A stretch of DNA of 40,922 nucleotides, taken from NCBI GenBank assembly GCA_036897485.1, contig JAYMTF010000293.1, positions 1-40,922 on the forward strand, read 5' to 3'. Position numbers and translations under genes: made by a program. The notes beneath the pieces were generated by a model. It searched no databases and had not been told where the DNA came from. It saw nothing but the letters and a program-made list of their open reading frames with translations. Below, piece after piece: positions 9,915 to 22,200 of this stretch; the stretch's first letter is position 1, and every line of letters starts with the position of its first letter. The DNA is from Pelargonium nanum (Eukaryota; Streptophyta; Magnoliopsida; Geraniales; Geraniaceae).

Positions 9915-12900
9915 TCAGAATTGAGCCATCTGTTGCTTTAATCTCTGAAGCAACTTCGATTTTGATTCACAGATTCGAAGAAACTCGGACAAAACTGTTT
10001 GCTGTCCCTTGATAGTTTTCTTTGCAACATCAACAGCGCTCCAAGAATTCAATGCTTTGGAAATGCGATCGCCAAATTCTGCATCGTTACTAGACGAGAC
10101 CAAATTTTCTAGAATCTGGAGTACCTGTCCGGGCCCTTCCTTCTGTCCTTTCAACCGGACAGAGGAGAGAACGATTTCCAAACTTTCATCTGATGGTCGG
10201 TTTATCTGTTCTCTCACCCATTTCATAATCATGTCTATAGAACCACAGAGAGATTCAATTGAGCTACGTACAACATGCAACACTGGAGAGGGTAGCTGAT
10301 CGGCTTGTCCACCTTTCTTCTTCTTCTTTCCCGATGGAAGACATGACCGGACACAACATTGGATCACGAGGCCATGCCAAGCCAATGATTCGGTAATCAA
10401 CTGCACCAAAATTGGAAGATTGACCAGAGGAGAACAAACCAGATGCTCCATAGATTTGACCTTCTCCGAGATGTGTTTTTCCAACAGTGAACTCACTATG
10501 TGCCAAGTACTAGGTTTAGATCCTTCTCCATCTGGTGGCCCGAGTTCATGGGAACTCATGTTCCAAGCGTTTAAAAAGACAGTGAAGTTCAACCAATCAA
10601 TCGTATCTGAACCAAAAACCTGCACAGTTTTTAACAGTTATTTTACCTCGAAGTTGCACAATTATTGTTGAAAAAACATGTGTAGTGATTGTACAATAAT
10701 AAAATGAGACGACGGCAAGGCAGGTATTCTAGTTATACCTCATAAGACTTCGAGCCACTAGCAACACCAACCACCACATCAGTTGCATCACTAAAAGAGA
10801 ATCCCAATAACTTCGCATAACGCTCAAGCAAAAACTTGAGCTCTGAGACCTTAGGGTCAGACACAGAACCATTGGCTTCAATATTCTCCTTGAGTGAAGC
10901 TGAAGCACTCTGGATAGACAGATAGATCAGGCGAGGGAGAAGGGATTTTCTCTCAACAACTCTCCGTACGTCTGCTTCCCTTTCTTTTGTCTGGTTTCCA
11001 AGATAAAGAACATAAGGACAACATCAAACAATGCACTAGTTTTATTCGCAAATCTTACATCCAACACATGATGACATGAAATCTAATAAGTGAATAAGAT
11101 GGCTCATTAGGATAAATGGATGACTAATAAGTTTTTTACATACCGAGTTTTCCTTGGGACAGTAGGAGATTCCTTCAAATGGACCTGAAAACAACAAATG
11201 ACAAGAAAATATTAGAAAGGAAAAGAAAGAAAGAACAGATTGTCATACCTAAAAATTGAGCTAATAATTAACATCAGAAACGAGGTGCATCTTATACAGA
11301 CCTAAGAGATAATTTTTTTCTGAAGTAGGAGTCCACCAAGGACGAGTCTGCAGATCTTCATTGAATGTCAAAGATTTAGATCCAATCTCATTTGATAGTT
11401 CAACAAAATGGGTTCCGCATTTCAAGGTTTCCAGAACACTCTAAAAGGAAGTAAGAAAAAATATTACAGCAATCATGAAAACTGTATCAATAAGAGTATA
11501 CTTATGGAATCAGCTTGAGAAAAAAAGAGATGTAAAAGAACCTCTTCATCTTCAATTTTATCCGCTTTCTGCTTTAACTGTAGAATAGGGTCTTCTACTC
11601 TTGCCACTAAATACTGATTAGAATGTTGCAACCTTTCTTTAAATTGAACAAATTCTATAACCTGGAATATGAACATGATGTAAATGCCACCTCTTAATTA
11701 CAAGTTAGACCCATGTAATATATGTTTTACTATGTTAAAGAAACCAGAAAAGCTGAGAGACCCAAAACAGTGAACGAGTAACACATACTTTGGAGTAATT
11801 TCTATGGCGATATGCCAGGAATGTAAGATCCGCTGATTCACGGAAGTGGTCATCCATAAACTTCAGATAATCTTTTAAAAGATTATTTAAATCCATCCAA
11901 AGGGGAGAAACTGACATCTGGGGCAATATGTGATGAGTGACAGTTTCCATCAATATATTCTTTACATCCAATGACTTGTACCTAAAAACATGAGTCAAAG
12001 AATATTTCATATATCCAAGGAAAAAGGAGTAAGCCATACATCTGTCCAAAATTGAAATACAATTTAAAATAAAATTACAAAAAAGAGAGGTGATGCTCCT
12101 TAATCAAGCAACAGTATAAATTGACATGCAATTAGCTACTTTACCATTCATAGGCAAGTGAAACAGCGCCAAAGTGAGAGTATAGGTGCAATAATAAGAT
12201 CTTGTACTGCCATACATGTCTGCAAAAGTATAAAAATGAACATAATGAATAATTTTCAGACAGAAACCTTATATACCTCTATAAAACTGACCTAATATTA
12301 CAAGAACCAAGATAGAGTTCCTCCACTAACTTCATTTTTTAAACAAACCATTTATAAGATGATGTAAATTTGATTAAGTCATGAACCAGTAAACAGAAAC
12401 CTTCTTTTCAACAAAATAAGCTTCACAATAGTTGGACTGCCCAATGAATTAGCACTAGTAATGTATATAAACCAAGAAAACATAATTGAATGAATAAAGC
12501 AAAAAGTATGGAAACAAATCTAACTAGTATTAATGTACTCAACAATGTGATTTACTTTTATTGATCACAAGTTTTCTATCGCGGCAAAAAAATAAAACAA
12601 GTGACTGAATGGACAATTTGATGTTACCAAACCTACTGTGTGCATCAATATGTAAAGAACTTCACAATCACAATTTGATTTTGGAATCACTTAAACAGCA
12701 AATTAAAATAGTAAATATAACATATCCTCAACGTAGATTGTCACAAGAAAAATTAATTTTGCATGATAATATATCAAAACATATTTGAAATGGTAACAAT
12801 TGCAATATGTAAGCCAAAACATTTCCTGACCTTCGTACAGTCAAGCCGAGCTCCAATACCATAATTGCCTCCATAAAATATCCAAGATGCTTAGTACGCC

Positions 12901-15900
12901 AGAATAACTAGAGCCAACAAAAATTTTAAAGTCAGCAACACTAATATCCTAGATAAAAAAAATAATAGTGCCTTACAACCAATTATAGCATATGAAGATA
13001 TGGGATACCTGAACCAAGACATTCGCCGCCATTGATAGCAGCTCTTCGCCATGCATGCTCTCTTGCGGATCCAAGTCCTTTGAAAGCGGAAGGTTTTTAC
13101 AATACATCTCTACCATTTCTACAGCAGATCCTTCAAGTTCTGGGGAAGAAACCTTTAGTAAATATGAGGCGGTTTAAATAGGATATTTAAACAGATGTGG
13201 TGTTTAAAGAAAATAATGACATATTTGCTGTGATTCTGAAGAAAATATATCACCATCAAATCCAACAAATGGTAGCAAAATTGTGTAATATTAATATATT
13301 ACAACAAACTAGAGAAGTTGGTATGGCCTAGAATTTATCATGCAATTGAAAACATGAATCCAGAAGTTGAAGAATTGAGACGCACCACTCAAGGTGAGAT
13401 TAGATGTTTTTCCGATCAATTCTTGAATTTTGAAAAGTGTAATTGACTTCCCAAGCACTTTGGTTGGTACCGTTGATAAGGATTCAGAGCTCTTCAAATT
13501 CTTCAGAAACTCGGTCTTTTTGTCTTGAGGAAAAACTTCAAGGAATGCCTCAACATCAGAAGTAAAGCAGGATAGGTGACTAAACCTGCATTCAAAACAG
13601 AAACAGTTCCACTTGCCTAAAATGTATCAAAGAAGAAAAAAGGGAAAGGAAAAAAAGTAGACATAAGAATATATATTAATATTATATAATATATATATAT
13701 TATTTACCTGCTGACCTACTTCATTGACAGTGAATTTTTAAATCAACTTAGCACTATGAATTCACAAAATGATAAACTGATTCAACTAAGAACCTAAGTA
13801 GAAGATGGGATGGTCATAATATACCTGAAAAAATATTGCATCAGAGCCTCCATCAACTTGTCATTATCCCCCTTTCCAAATAAGTGTTTCCTCCTTTCAA
13901 TTTCAAGATGTGCCAAGTAAGGAGTCCTTTCGATACTATTGCTAGTGTCTGCTTGTAACTTTTGTATAAAAGTTGATGCTTCCAATATACGAGATTCAAA
14001 CTGCACATCCAATTATATATACACTTATATTGATAACTCAACTAAACATTGCATGAAAATCACATAACTGATAAAGAAAACAATACATGGCAATGGTAAT
14101 TAGAATTCAACAGTTTTAAATATTCACCAATTCATCTGTCAAGTGCGAAAGCTTGCAGTCTACAAATTTTGGTGGATATATTGGATCTTTCGTGGCTTCG
14201 TTGCACCAGCAACTGTCATCTTCCAGCATACAGCCTAGGTAATGAAGGAAAGACTCCCAATCATCGGGGCTGTCAGATAATGTTAAGGTTCAGATAAGGC
14301 CAATGCAAATACATGAAGCAGAACTGTGTGCTAAAATAGCAATTGAGTGATCTACGCTATCAAAAACAATTTTCAATGTAGACGCTGAAGACAAAGGGAA
14401 AAATGAAAGGAGGAAGAGTGCCCTCCATCGAATCAGATAGTTGATGTAAATTTTTGTATGAAATATACATTCATGAAAGTACAAGTTTCAACAGGCATAC
14501 CATAATTCTAATATTTTTTGAAATATATCTGCACCAGAAGCATAGTCACCTGCCCGAGCAAGAAGCCTCCCCTGTCAACTTAAAGTCAAATGATACGAGT
14601 TGATAAGAAAAGCAAGCAACATACAGAAATATGTAATTTACAACATGCTTAAGGTATTCCATGCTGGCTGTAGCATTAAGAATAACGATGAGAAGTGAAG
14701 TGATAGCTATAAGGTGTTGAAAGGCTCATTCCAATGCACAAACTTTCATCTGGAACATACTTGATACTACGTAGCACATTTGGAAACTTATTTAGCCTTT
14801 CACTCGGAACATGCTTAATATAAGACCCATTCAATGCACAAACTTTCATTTAGCCAGTTTAAATCCATTAAGAAAGGGCAATCTATCTCTCCTTGTTATT
14901 CTTTTGCATCAATTTTCAGCACTTCAATCACTCTGAAAAATGAGATCTGCTTTCTCATCTTGAACCTCAAAAGTATGCTTAGGGTTCTAAAGTCGAAAGT
15001 CCTTAGTTCTTCTAGTCACACTTATTCATACTATCTTCCTTATTCTAGCCATTTTGAAAGCAACTTCTGTCTTCCTTGATCTTGGGTTATAGGGTGTTAC
15101 AATTACAAGGAAACCTCAACTGTCATTGAGCATACCCAGTGTTGATCTTTACCTACTAAGTTTCCATCTTTTATCCATATCCATAATAAATTATCACTTA
15201 GAGAGTGGCCTTCAAAAAGTACCTGTATGCGTAGCTTATCAACTTCTATCATTAAAAGTGATCCTAATTTCCCAGAGAGAATTTCCAATGCATCCCTGAA
15301 TTTAGCTTGCTGTTCCAAAATGGAAATGTAGACCATAAGAGCTGCAAAAAGAGTTACACCATTAAGTATTAAGTCAAATGTGTATGACACAACAAATGAT
15401 TTGTACTGATATTCCTGCTTATACATGATAAACAGGGCAGGTAAATGACGCAAACCTTCAGGCTCATGCAAGCTATGTGAGGTGATATGCTTCTTAAGTA
15501 ATCCTTCAGCCAAGAGTAATAGCTTCTCTCCTCCGTTGCCACAAGACACCTACCAGATGCTCAGACCCCACAAATTAAGCAAATGAGGTAAAATGACCAG
15601 TCTAGGATTAAATGTTGATAAGCAATAAACATGTGTGTAAAGAAGAGGAAGAAGGAAGGAAGGAAGGAAGGAAGGGGAGAGAGTGAGGAGAGCTGGAATA
15701 ACCTGCAACTGGATGCTACAAACTGCCCATAGTAATAATCTTTCTTCTCCAACCATCTTGTACATTTTTATAGCTGTCTGGCATAAAATGTAAAATGAGT
15801 AAGTAAACATTAGCCTAGTTCTCCAAAAACCAATGCTCATGCAAAATCTAGAGGACTTTAGTGCTGCACAATTAGACAAACCTGTTGCTGCTTAACAAAT

Positions 15901-17572
15901 GAGTACTCGCGAACATAACAATTGAAGAGCCCCGTCATTAATTCCAAATTGTTAGGGAACTTTCCACAAGCGAACTCATAACAGCTTGTAGCCAAATCCA
16001 CTGAGAACACAAAGAAGCTGAATATAAGGTATTTGAAAGAGTTGTGCATTTAAACAAATAACATATGTAGTAGTAAAAGCATATACTCACAGTGATCAAG
16101 CCGCTGGAAAACAATTTGCAATGTGCTGAGAGTGAGATCGTCCATTAGAACTGCATCATTGGTATATAAAAGCTCTTTGGAACTTAGGCAAACAGATAAT
16201 GCTTCATCAGATTTTCCCATCCTTTCCAAAATGAGAGCCTTAAGAGCCTGTAGGGAAAAGAGAAAGGTGATAAGATTGTCCCTCAGCTTTGCCATATAGG
16301 TTATGACTTTCGACATAATCTATCATTCGAGTATTTGGTTTCCAAAACCATCAGCATTCAACATAGAGAAATACAATAGCCTATTTCACCAATTTTCATG
16401 TAACTAAAGTCAGTATCTTTCAGAGGTTTTTTCAAAATACATTTTCAGAAAACCATAAATAGCCATAACATAAAATCAAATGCCTTATATTTAGCCCTAG
16501 TCCTACCTGACTCCGTAAATTTTGGAACTTTAATCCCTTCTTAACACAACAACAACCAAAACAACCATAATCACAATCACCTGTGCTGACCTCAGAGCAC
16601 ATTTCATGAACTATTAAACTCCAAACAAAAATCAATTCTTGCAACATAGAGCTCAATTTAGTACTTGCAAACATTGCAGTGACTGGAAAGAGAAAAAAAA
16701 ACTTCAAGAATGCTTACAACTGATAAAGCAAACAAGTCAAAATTTTCAGAAATACTATAGCCTTTTTCATCATTTTTATCGTAGAGGCAGTACCTTTCAG
16801 GTTTTTTTTCAAAATGCATATTTAAAGGTACAATCAAATGCCTCATATTTAGCCCAAATCCAACCTGGTTGCATAAATTTTGGAACTTTAAACCCTTCTT
16901 AACTCAGCAACAACTAAAACAACCGTAATCGCAATCACCAATAGTGACCTCGAAGCACATTTCATAACTTTTGAAGTCCATGCCAACAGCAATTCTTGCT
17001 GCACGAGCCTCAAATTAATACTTTCAACCAGTTCAGTGATTGAAAGAAGAGTTTTTTTCAACATACATTTTCAGAAAACCGTACATAGCCAGAACATAAA
17101 ATCAAATGCCTCACATAAGCCCCAATCCTACCTGACTACGTGAATTTGGAACTTTGAATCAGTAACAACCAAAACAACCTTAATCACAAACACCAACAGT
17201 GAACTCAGAGCACATTCCATCAACTTTTGAAGTCCAAACAAACCTCAATTCTTGCCACACAAAGCTCGATTTACTACTTCCAAGCAATGCAGTGATTGAA
17301 AACAAAACAAAAAACTTCAAATGCTTACAACTGGTGAATCAAAAGTCAAAATCACAACATCTCCGACGCTAATTAAACGAAATTGCAGGTGAATCAAAGA
17401 AAGGACCCAAAATTGATGATCTTACGAGAGCGTATGGTGAATTAGGGTACTTGGAGAGCAGAGTGGTGGCGAGCTTCAGAGCATTCTTGAACTGACGAGA
17501 ATCGATAGCGTCCCAAACCGGTCGAACTCTTCGCTCCGGTAAGCCGCCGGCCAAGCCGAACTTGGAAGCCAT
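9915..17572 (-). CDS. NAA25: NatB N-terminal acetyltransferase auxiliary subunit NAA25
   Basis: Nineteen minus-strand exons join without a frame break: 17572-17426, 16247-16091, 16000-15882, 15777-15703, 15549-15456, 15341-15223, 14571-14501, 14269-14128, 14000-13825, 13585-13386, 13139-13009, 12907-12831, 12219-12145, 11981-11789, 11661-11542, 11440-11302, 11184-11144, 10990-10739, 10619-9915. The product is 1010 aa, slightly shorter than the roughly 1,065 I recall for Arabidopsis NAA25/TCU2. The N-terminus MASKFGLAGG-RRVRPVWDAID, the TPR-like helices (about 20-400), LKDYLKFMDDH-RESADLTFLAYRHRNYSK, TRPWWTP and SGKKKKK all match that family. NAA25 anchors NAA20 to ribosomes; together they acetylate nascent chains starting Met-Asp/Glu/Asn/Gln. 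In Arabidopsis, tcu2 alters leaf shape and flowering. Intron 1 (1.2 kb) contains a threefold tandem repeat. Confidence 0.95.
15651..15675. repeat. (AAGG)n microsatellite in NAA25 intron 4
   Basis: An uninterrupted run of GAAG/AAGG units, about six copies, between exons 4 and 5. On the gene's own strand it reads CTTC-rich, near the donor of the intron. Confidence 0.85.
16390..17345. repeat. threefold tandem repeat in NAA25 intron 1
   Basis: Three diverged copies with the anchor tcaaatgcc at 16476, 16834 and 17102 (spacings 358 and 268 bp). Shared blocks in order: ttcaaaat(a/g)cat, tcaaatgcc, a poorly conserved aaattttggaactttaa, acaac-aaaacaacc-taatc, a-agcacatttcat, aattcttgc and ca(g)tgattgaaa. 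The middle copy lacks the acttcaa-atgcttacaactg segment present after copies 1 and 3. It fills almost all of the intron. Confidence 0.85.
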
Positions 17573-17753
17573 GTGGTCCGATTAGGGTTCAGAGAAGAGG
17601 TCCTGTAATGGCGAGAGAGTGTTGTCGCTCTCGGACAAAAGCTTCGATGCAGTGAAGACGAAGAAGAAGAAGAAGAAACGGAGTGATGAGCGAAGCGAAG
17701 GCGTAGTGTTTTGTTAAGCGAAACCTAATCCGGTTGTTTGGACACGGTGCTAG

Positions 17754-17773
17754 TGGGCTTACTGGGTTGGGCT
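17754..17773. promoter_or_regulatory. two site II (TGGGCT) elements in the NAA25 promoter
   Basis: TGGGCT at 17754-17759 and 17768-17773, about 190 bp upstream of the NAA25 ATG and beyond a GAA-rich leader stretch (17655-17682). Such paired TGGGCY motifs are typical of plant housekeeping and translation-related genes. Confidence 0.5.
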
Positions 17774-17989
17774 TTTTGACTGTGCAATATTAAACGCACC
17801 GTTTTGTGCTTTGTTTCGCGCTTTTAGTCTTTAACTATAAACGGTCACCGGTCTTCCGTTCGAAACTCCGTGTATGCCTACATCTTATTTTAAAATGAAT
17901 AATAATAATAATAATTACTAGTAATATTTTCATTTACTATAGTTGTTTCGATTTTATGTATTTTAATAATATAACATTTAAAAATGAGA

Positions 17990-18252
17990 CATGTTACACG
18001 TAATGAGGAATCTCCGACACAAACAAGTTGGACATGGGACGAGAAAATAATCTCCAACCGACGCTGGAACATGTAAGGATTACAAAACAAGCCTCGTTGC
18101 CATGCATGCTTATTAGCATTCATAAATTTACGAAGTATCGCTTTCATATTTATTGTTAAGTTGGGAAACCCATTTACATATTGCCTTGCAAGTTCGTCAA
18201 GCATCGTCTCATATTTTCCTATTTGTAAGCAGGTGTTATGAAACAATGTCAA
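17990..18252 (-). pseudogene. unidentified degenerate ORF, possible relic
   Basis: A minus-strand frame reads KYETMLDELARQYVNGF and then NANKHAWQRGLF, which has protein-like composition for about 60 codons before decaying into low-complexity sequence. Around 18005-18060 the DNA has tcggagattcc and gtcggttggaga words, often seen at borders of repeated plant elements. I cannot assign a family. It may be a transposon or gene fragment, or chance. Confidence 0.15.
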
Positions 18253-19281
18253 TTCCTGCTAGTTAAATCTATAATATCATCGATCATACGCTTTTAATTT
18301 ATTTTAGATTGTAGAACTAAATACGTAGATGTGTTTACGATCAGACTATTGGAGAAAATGAAATGATTATACAAAAAGTCGATCATTTGATATAATTGAA
18401 AACATATATATGTTTATAACACGAACACGCACCATCATTTATTTGGTTAATTCCAAATCATAGGTCAAAATGGTGATCGACCGTGAGTAGTTACTCATTC
18501 GAACATAGAATGATGTGGACCGAAATTGAGCTACACTCATTTGAGCTCAAATTTAAATAGGCCGTTAACAAAATCGAATGTGACGCATCAAACAATTTTT
18601 TTCCGATTAAAATTCAATAGTATCATATGAGACAAGTGATAATTTCCAAGCCTTTGACCCATTTGCCCCCAACGGGTCCTATATGCCTACTTACAAAGTG
18701 ACAAACACAAAACAGGATTTGAAGATTAAAGACGAACGATTTGTTTGGCTCCTAGACTTCAGAGAAATAATAACGTATAGTATCGCACAGGATAGCCTCG
18801 CTGCACTATCAACCTCAGCGCACCGATCAAGTTGACCTTCCCATCAATCTTATTTTATGGTACATGATGAACGCAACAGATCAGGGCACAGCATAATAAG
18901 CTATGCCCGCCAACAAGTGATCATATCTTATGGATCAAACTGCGGTATAATCCAAGCCTACCAAGACTTCGCAAGTTTCAACAGCCAGAAGAGACAGGTC
19001 TTTACTTGCTTCCATAGCCACCACCACGTGCAGCTCCTGCTCCGATCCTCCTCCGGCGCAAGATCATCCTCCGCCGGAGCTCCGGTCAACGAGACTCATG
19101 AGCAATTCGTGATCGAAGCTCGAGTTTCTGTAAATCTCTGTTTCTTTACTCATCTTTTTTTAGACTAATCACGGAGTGGTAATTAGCCTAATTTTGTTTT
19201 TGTTTTTATTTAACCTAATTTGAAGAAGACACAACGTGTTTGGAATTTTGTTGAGAGATTGAATTGGAAGTGGTGGAGAAG

Positions 19282-22200
19282 ATGATGGATTCTGGAAGCC
19301 AGGGCTTTGGAGAAGCTCACGCGAAGGACGAGATGGAGAATCTGCTGCTCGACGAGCCATCCAACGGCGGTAAGTCGTTTTCCGATTTCCGTAGCGCTAT
19401 GTCGTCACTCTCCGACACCGTACATCCTCTCTCTTCGCCGATCGCCGCTACTCCGGCTGATTCCGATCCGCTGCTATCGCCACCTCCCTATCGTCCTGTT
19501 GTTCAAAACCCTAACGCCTCCGACAACTCCTACATCGAGCCTCCTTCCTACGCCGATGTGATTTTCAGCCCTTTTGATGGAGACAATGCCAGTGATTCCA
19601 ACGGCGGGATCGAAAGCCCCGGTCAAATTACGGAAACTTCCATGAGTTTCTCGAGATCGGTCTCTTCTTCTAGCTCTGATTATATAAGGATTACGGTTTC
19701 AAATCCACAAAAAGAGCAAGAGTCTGCGAATTCTCTAGTGCCGGGTGGGAACACCTATGTGACCTATCTGATTACGACGAGAACGAACATGCCTGAGTTC
19801 CGTGGATCAGAGTTCAGTGTTCGAAGACGGTTTAGAGATGTGGTAACATTGTCAGATCGGTTGGCTGAGGCCTACAGAGGATTCTTCATCCCACCAAGGC
19901 CGGACAAGAATGTGGTGGAGAGCCAGGTGATGCAGAAGCAAGAATTTGTGGAGCAGAGGAGAGTAGCGTTGGAGAAATATTTGATGAGATTGGCAGCTCA
20001 CCCTGTGATTAAGAAGAGCGATGAGCTGAGGGTCTTTTTGCAGGTTCAGGGGAAGCTTCCATTGCCAACAACCACTGATGTGGCATCAAGGATGCTTGAT
20101 GGAGCCGTTAAGCTTCCGAAACAGTTGTTTGGGGAAAGCACAGTCATGCCAAATGAGGTTGTCCAGCCAGCAAAAGGAGGAAGGGATTTATTGAGGTTGT
20201 TCAAGGAGTTGAGACAGTCCGTAGCGAATGATTGGGGTGGTTCTAGACCACCTGTGGTTGAAGAAGATAAGGAGTTTATGGAAAAGAAAGAGAAGATTCA
20301 AGATCTTGAACAGCAGCTCAGCAATGCTTCTCAACAAGTAAACATGCCTAAATTATTGTTGCTCATTCTTTTGATTTCACACATTGTTTTTGAAAGCATA
20401 TTCAATTGCATGGCATGTGCTTGTTGTGAGTAATATCTTAACCGTATTGTTGATAAAATCAAGTTATTTTGTCCTATGAAACTCTATTTGTGCAAGCTCC
20501 TGCCTATGGTCATAAATTAACGATTTGGGATGTTCTCTGCATTGTCCTTTCATCATTAAAACGTGCCTTAGAGTAATTGTTGTTTTTTTTTTCGTGGTAT
20601 GGATATGTTCAGGCGGAATCCCTTGTCAAAGCTCAGCAAGACATGGGAGAAACGATGGGAGAGTTAGGTTTGGCATTTATTAAGCTGACGAAGTTTGAGA
20701 CCGAGGAGGCCATGTTCAATGCTCAAAGAGCACGGGCTGCGGATATGAAGGGTTTGGCAACTGCTGCAGTCAAAGCAAGCAGATTCTATCGGGAATTAAA
20801 TGCACAGACTGTCAAGCATATGGTAACGTGCAAACTTGATTTTTGGTTAAATCTTAAACTTTCCAAAGATGTTGGCATATAAAGTAATTGCTTATAAACA
20901 ACTTAATTTAGGTTTTAATATTAGTGGTCGCTTGCCAATTGTATAAGTTGCTATCTATTTTTGGCATTTTCCCCAATCTAAGCCACATGTCAATTTTACG
21001 AAACCAAGTTTCTGAAAAAGAAATTACTCGCTCTATATATATATTTTTTAAATGGTTCCTTACCTTATGTGTAGGACACACTTCATGAATATCTCGGGAT
21101 GATGTTAGCTGTCCACAGTGCATTCTCGGATCGGACAAGCGCTTTATTAACAGTGCAGACTCTTCTATCAGAGTTATCTACCTTGCAGTCAAGAGCTGAG
21201 AAACTTGAAGCTGCATCTTCAAAAATATTTGGTGCTGACAGGTCAAGGATTCGAAAGATTGAGGAATTGAAAGAAACAATAAGAGCTACGGAGGATGCTA
21301 AGAATGTCTCAATTAGAGAGTATGAGCGGATCAAGGTATGCTTCTTATATGAAATCCTCTATACATTTGATGCCGAGGCTAATCCATGTTTATACGTCTC
21401 ACTTGTTACTATGCTCGTAACTGTACATGCTTCTAAATGTTCATATGCCTGTAATGTTTACTAGGCACACTTTTTGTACTTCACTATTGTGTTGTTTGGT
21501 GATGATAATTTTTTCCCCTGGAATCGAATAATTTATTGCAACTACTTGATTCAACTTATATGTCTTCACTACCCTGGTTAGGATGTAGAAATCATTCCTT
21601 GTTAGGATGTAGAAATCATTCCTTTCAGGTATACATAGGAGTCTGTGACCAACTCTGTTGTTGAACAATGCTCATAGTGTAATTTTCCCACTGCTTCAAC
21701 CCATACACATCTGCCTTACTCTTTCGTGGCTGTGGTGCTTTAATCTGATTGTTTATCCCACACGTTCTAGTTGTTGATTATTTTTACACTAGTCAAGCAT
21801 CATGAGCAACATAAACTCAACCTTAATTAATTTTATTTATGGTTTCCATCTAAACACACTAATGTTTTGCTGACTCCTTATTTACTTTTTACTTCTTATT
21901 TCATTTTGTTTTCTGCATTTTAGGTTGTAGTTAAGTTTTACCATTTTTTGGACTTCATTTATGACTGCCTTGTTTTCTTGGTCATAAAATATAGCTGCAG
22001 TCGCCATTCCCAACCAAAGAATTACAATCTAGTCATTCATAATATGTTAATGGTTGAAGCACACGTGCCTGATGGATAGATAAATGAATGTAATGCCAGG
22101 ATTTTAGCTACCCACTCCATCCTATAATGTGTGTCCACTTTCTCTGAAGAAATTGTCACAAAAACGAGTGACCACTTTCCTTTTGGGGTTAGTTAGTTAT

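Larger units (their letters stand above)
17573..19281. other. divergent intergenic region NAA25 / SNX2
   Basis: 17573-17720 is the NAA25 leader with a GAA-rich run. Site II elements follow. 17897-17914 is an (AAT)n run. 17990-18252 carries a degenerate minus-strand ORF of unknown origin. 18640-19140 is less AT-rich and includes a G-box (CACGTG at 19025-19030) and the likely SNX2 promoter and leader. A + ORF at 18857-19168 crosses the leader but looks like chance. Confidence 0.5.

Noticed and set aside
18857..19168. 103-codon + ORF upstream of SNX2
   Set aside because: Ser/His-rich without family features; it overlaps the likely SNX2 promoter and leader. A short antisense frame here ends ARGGGYGSK, also unsupported.
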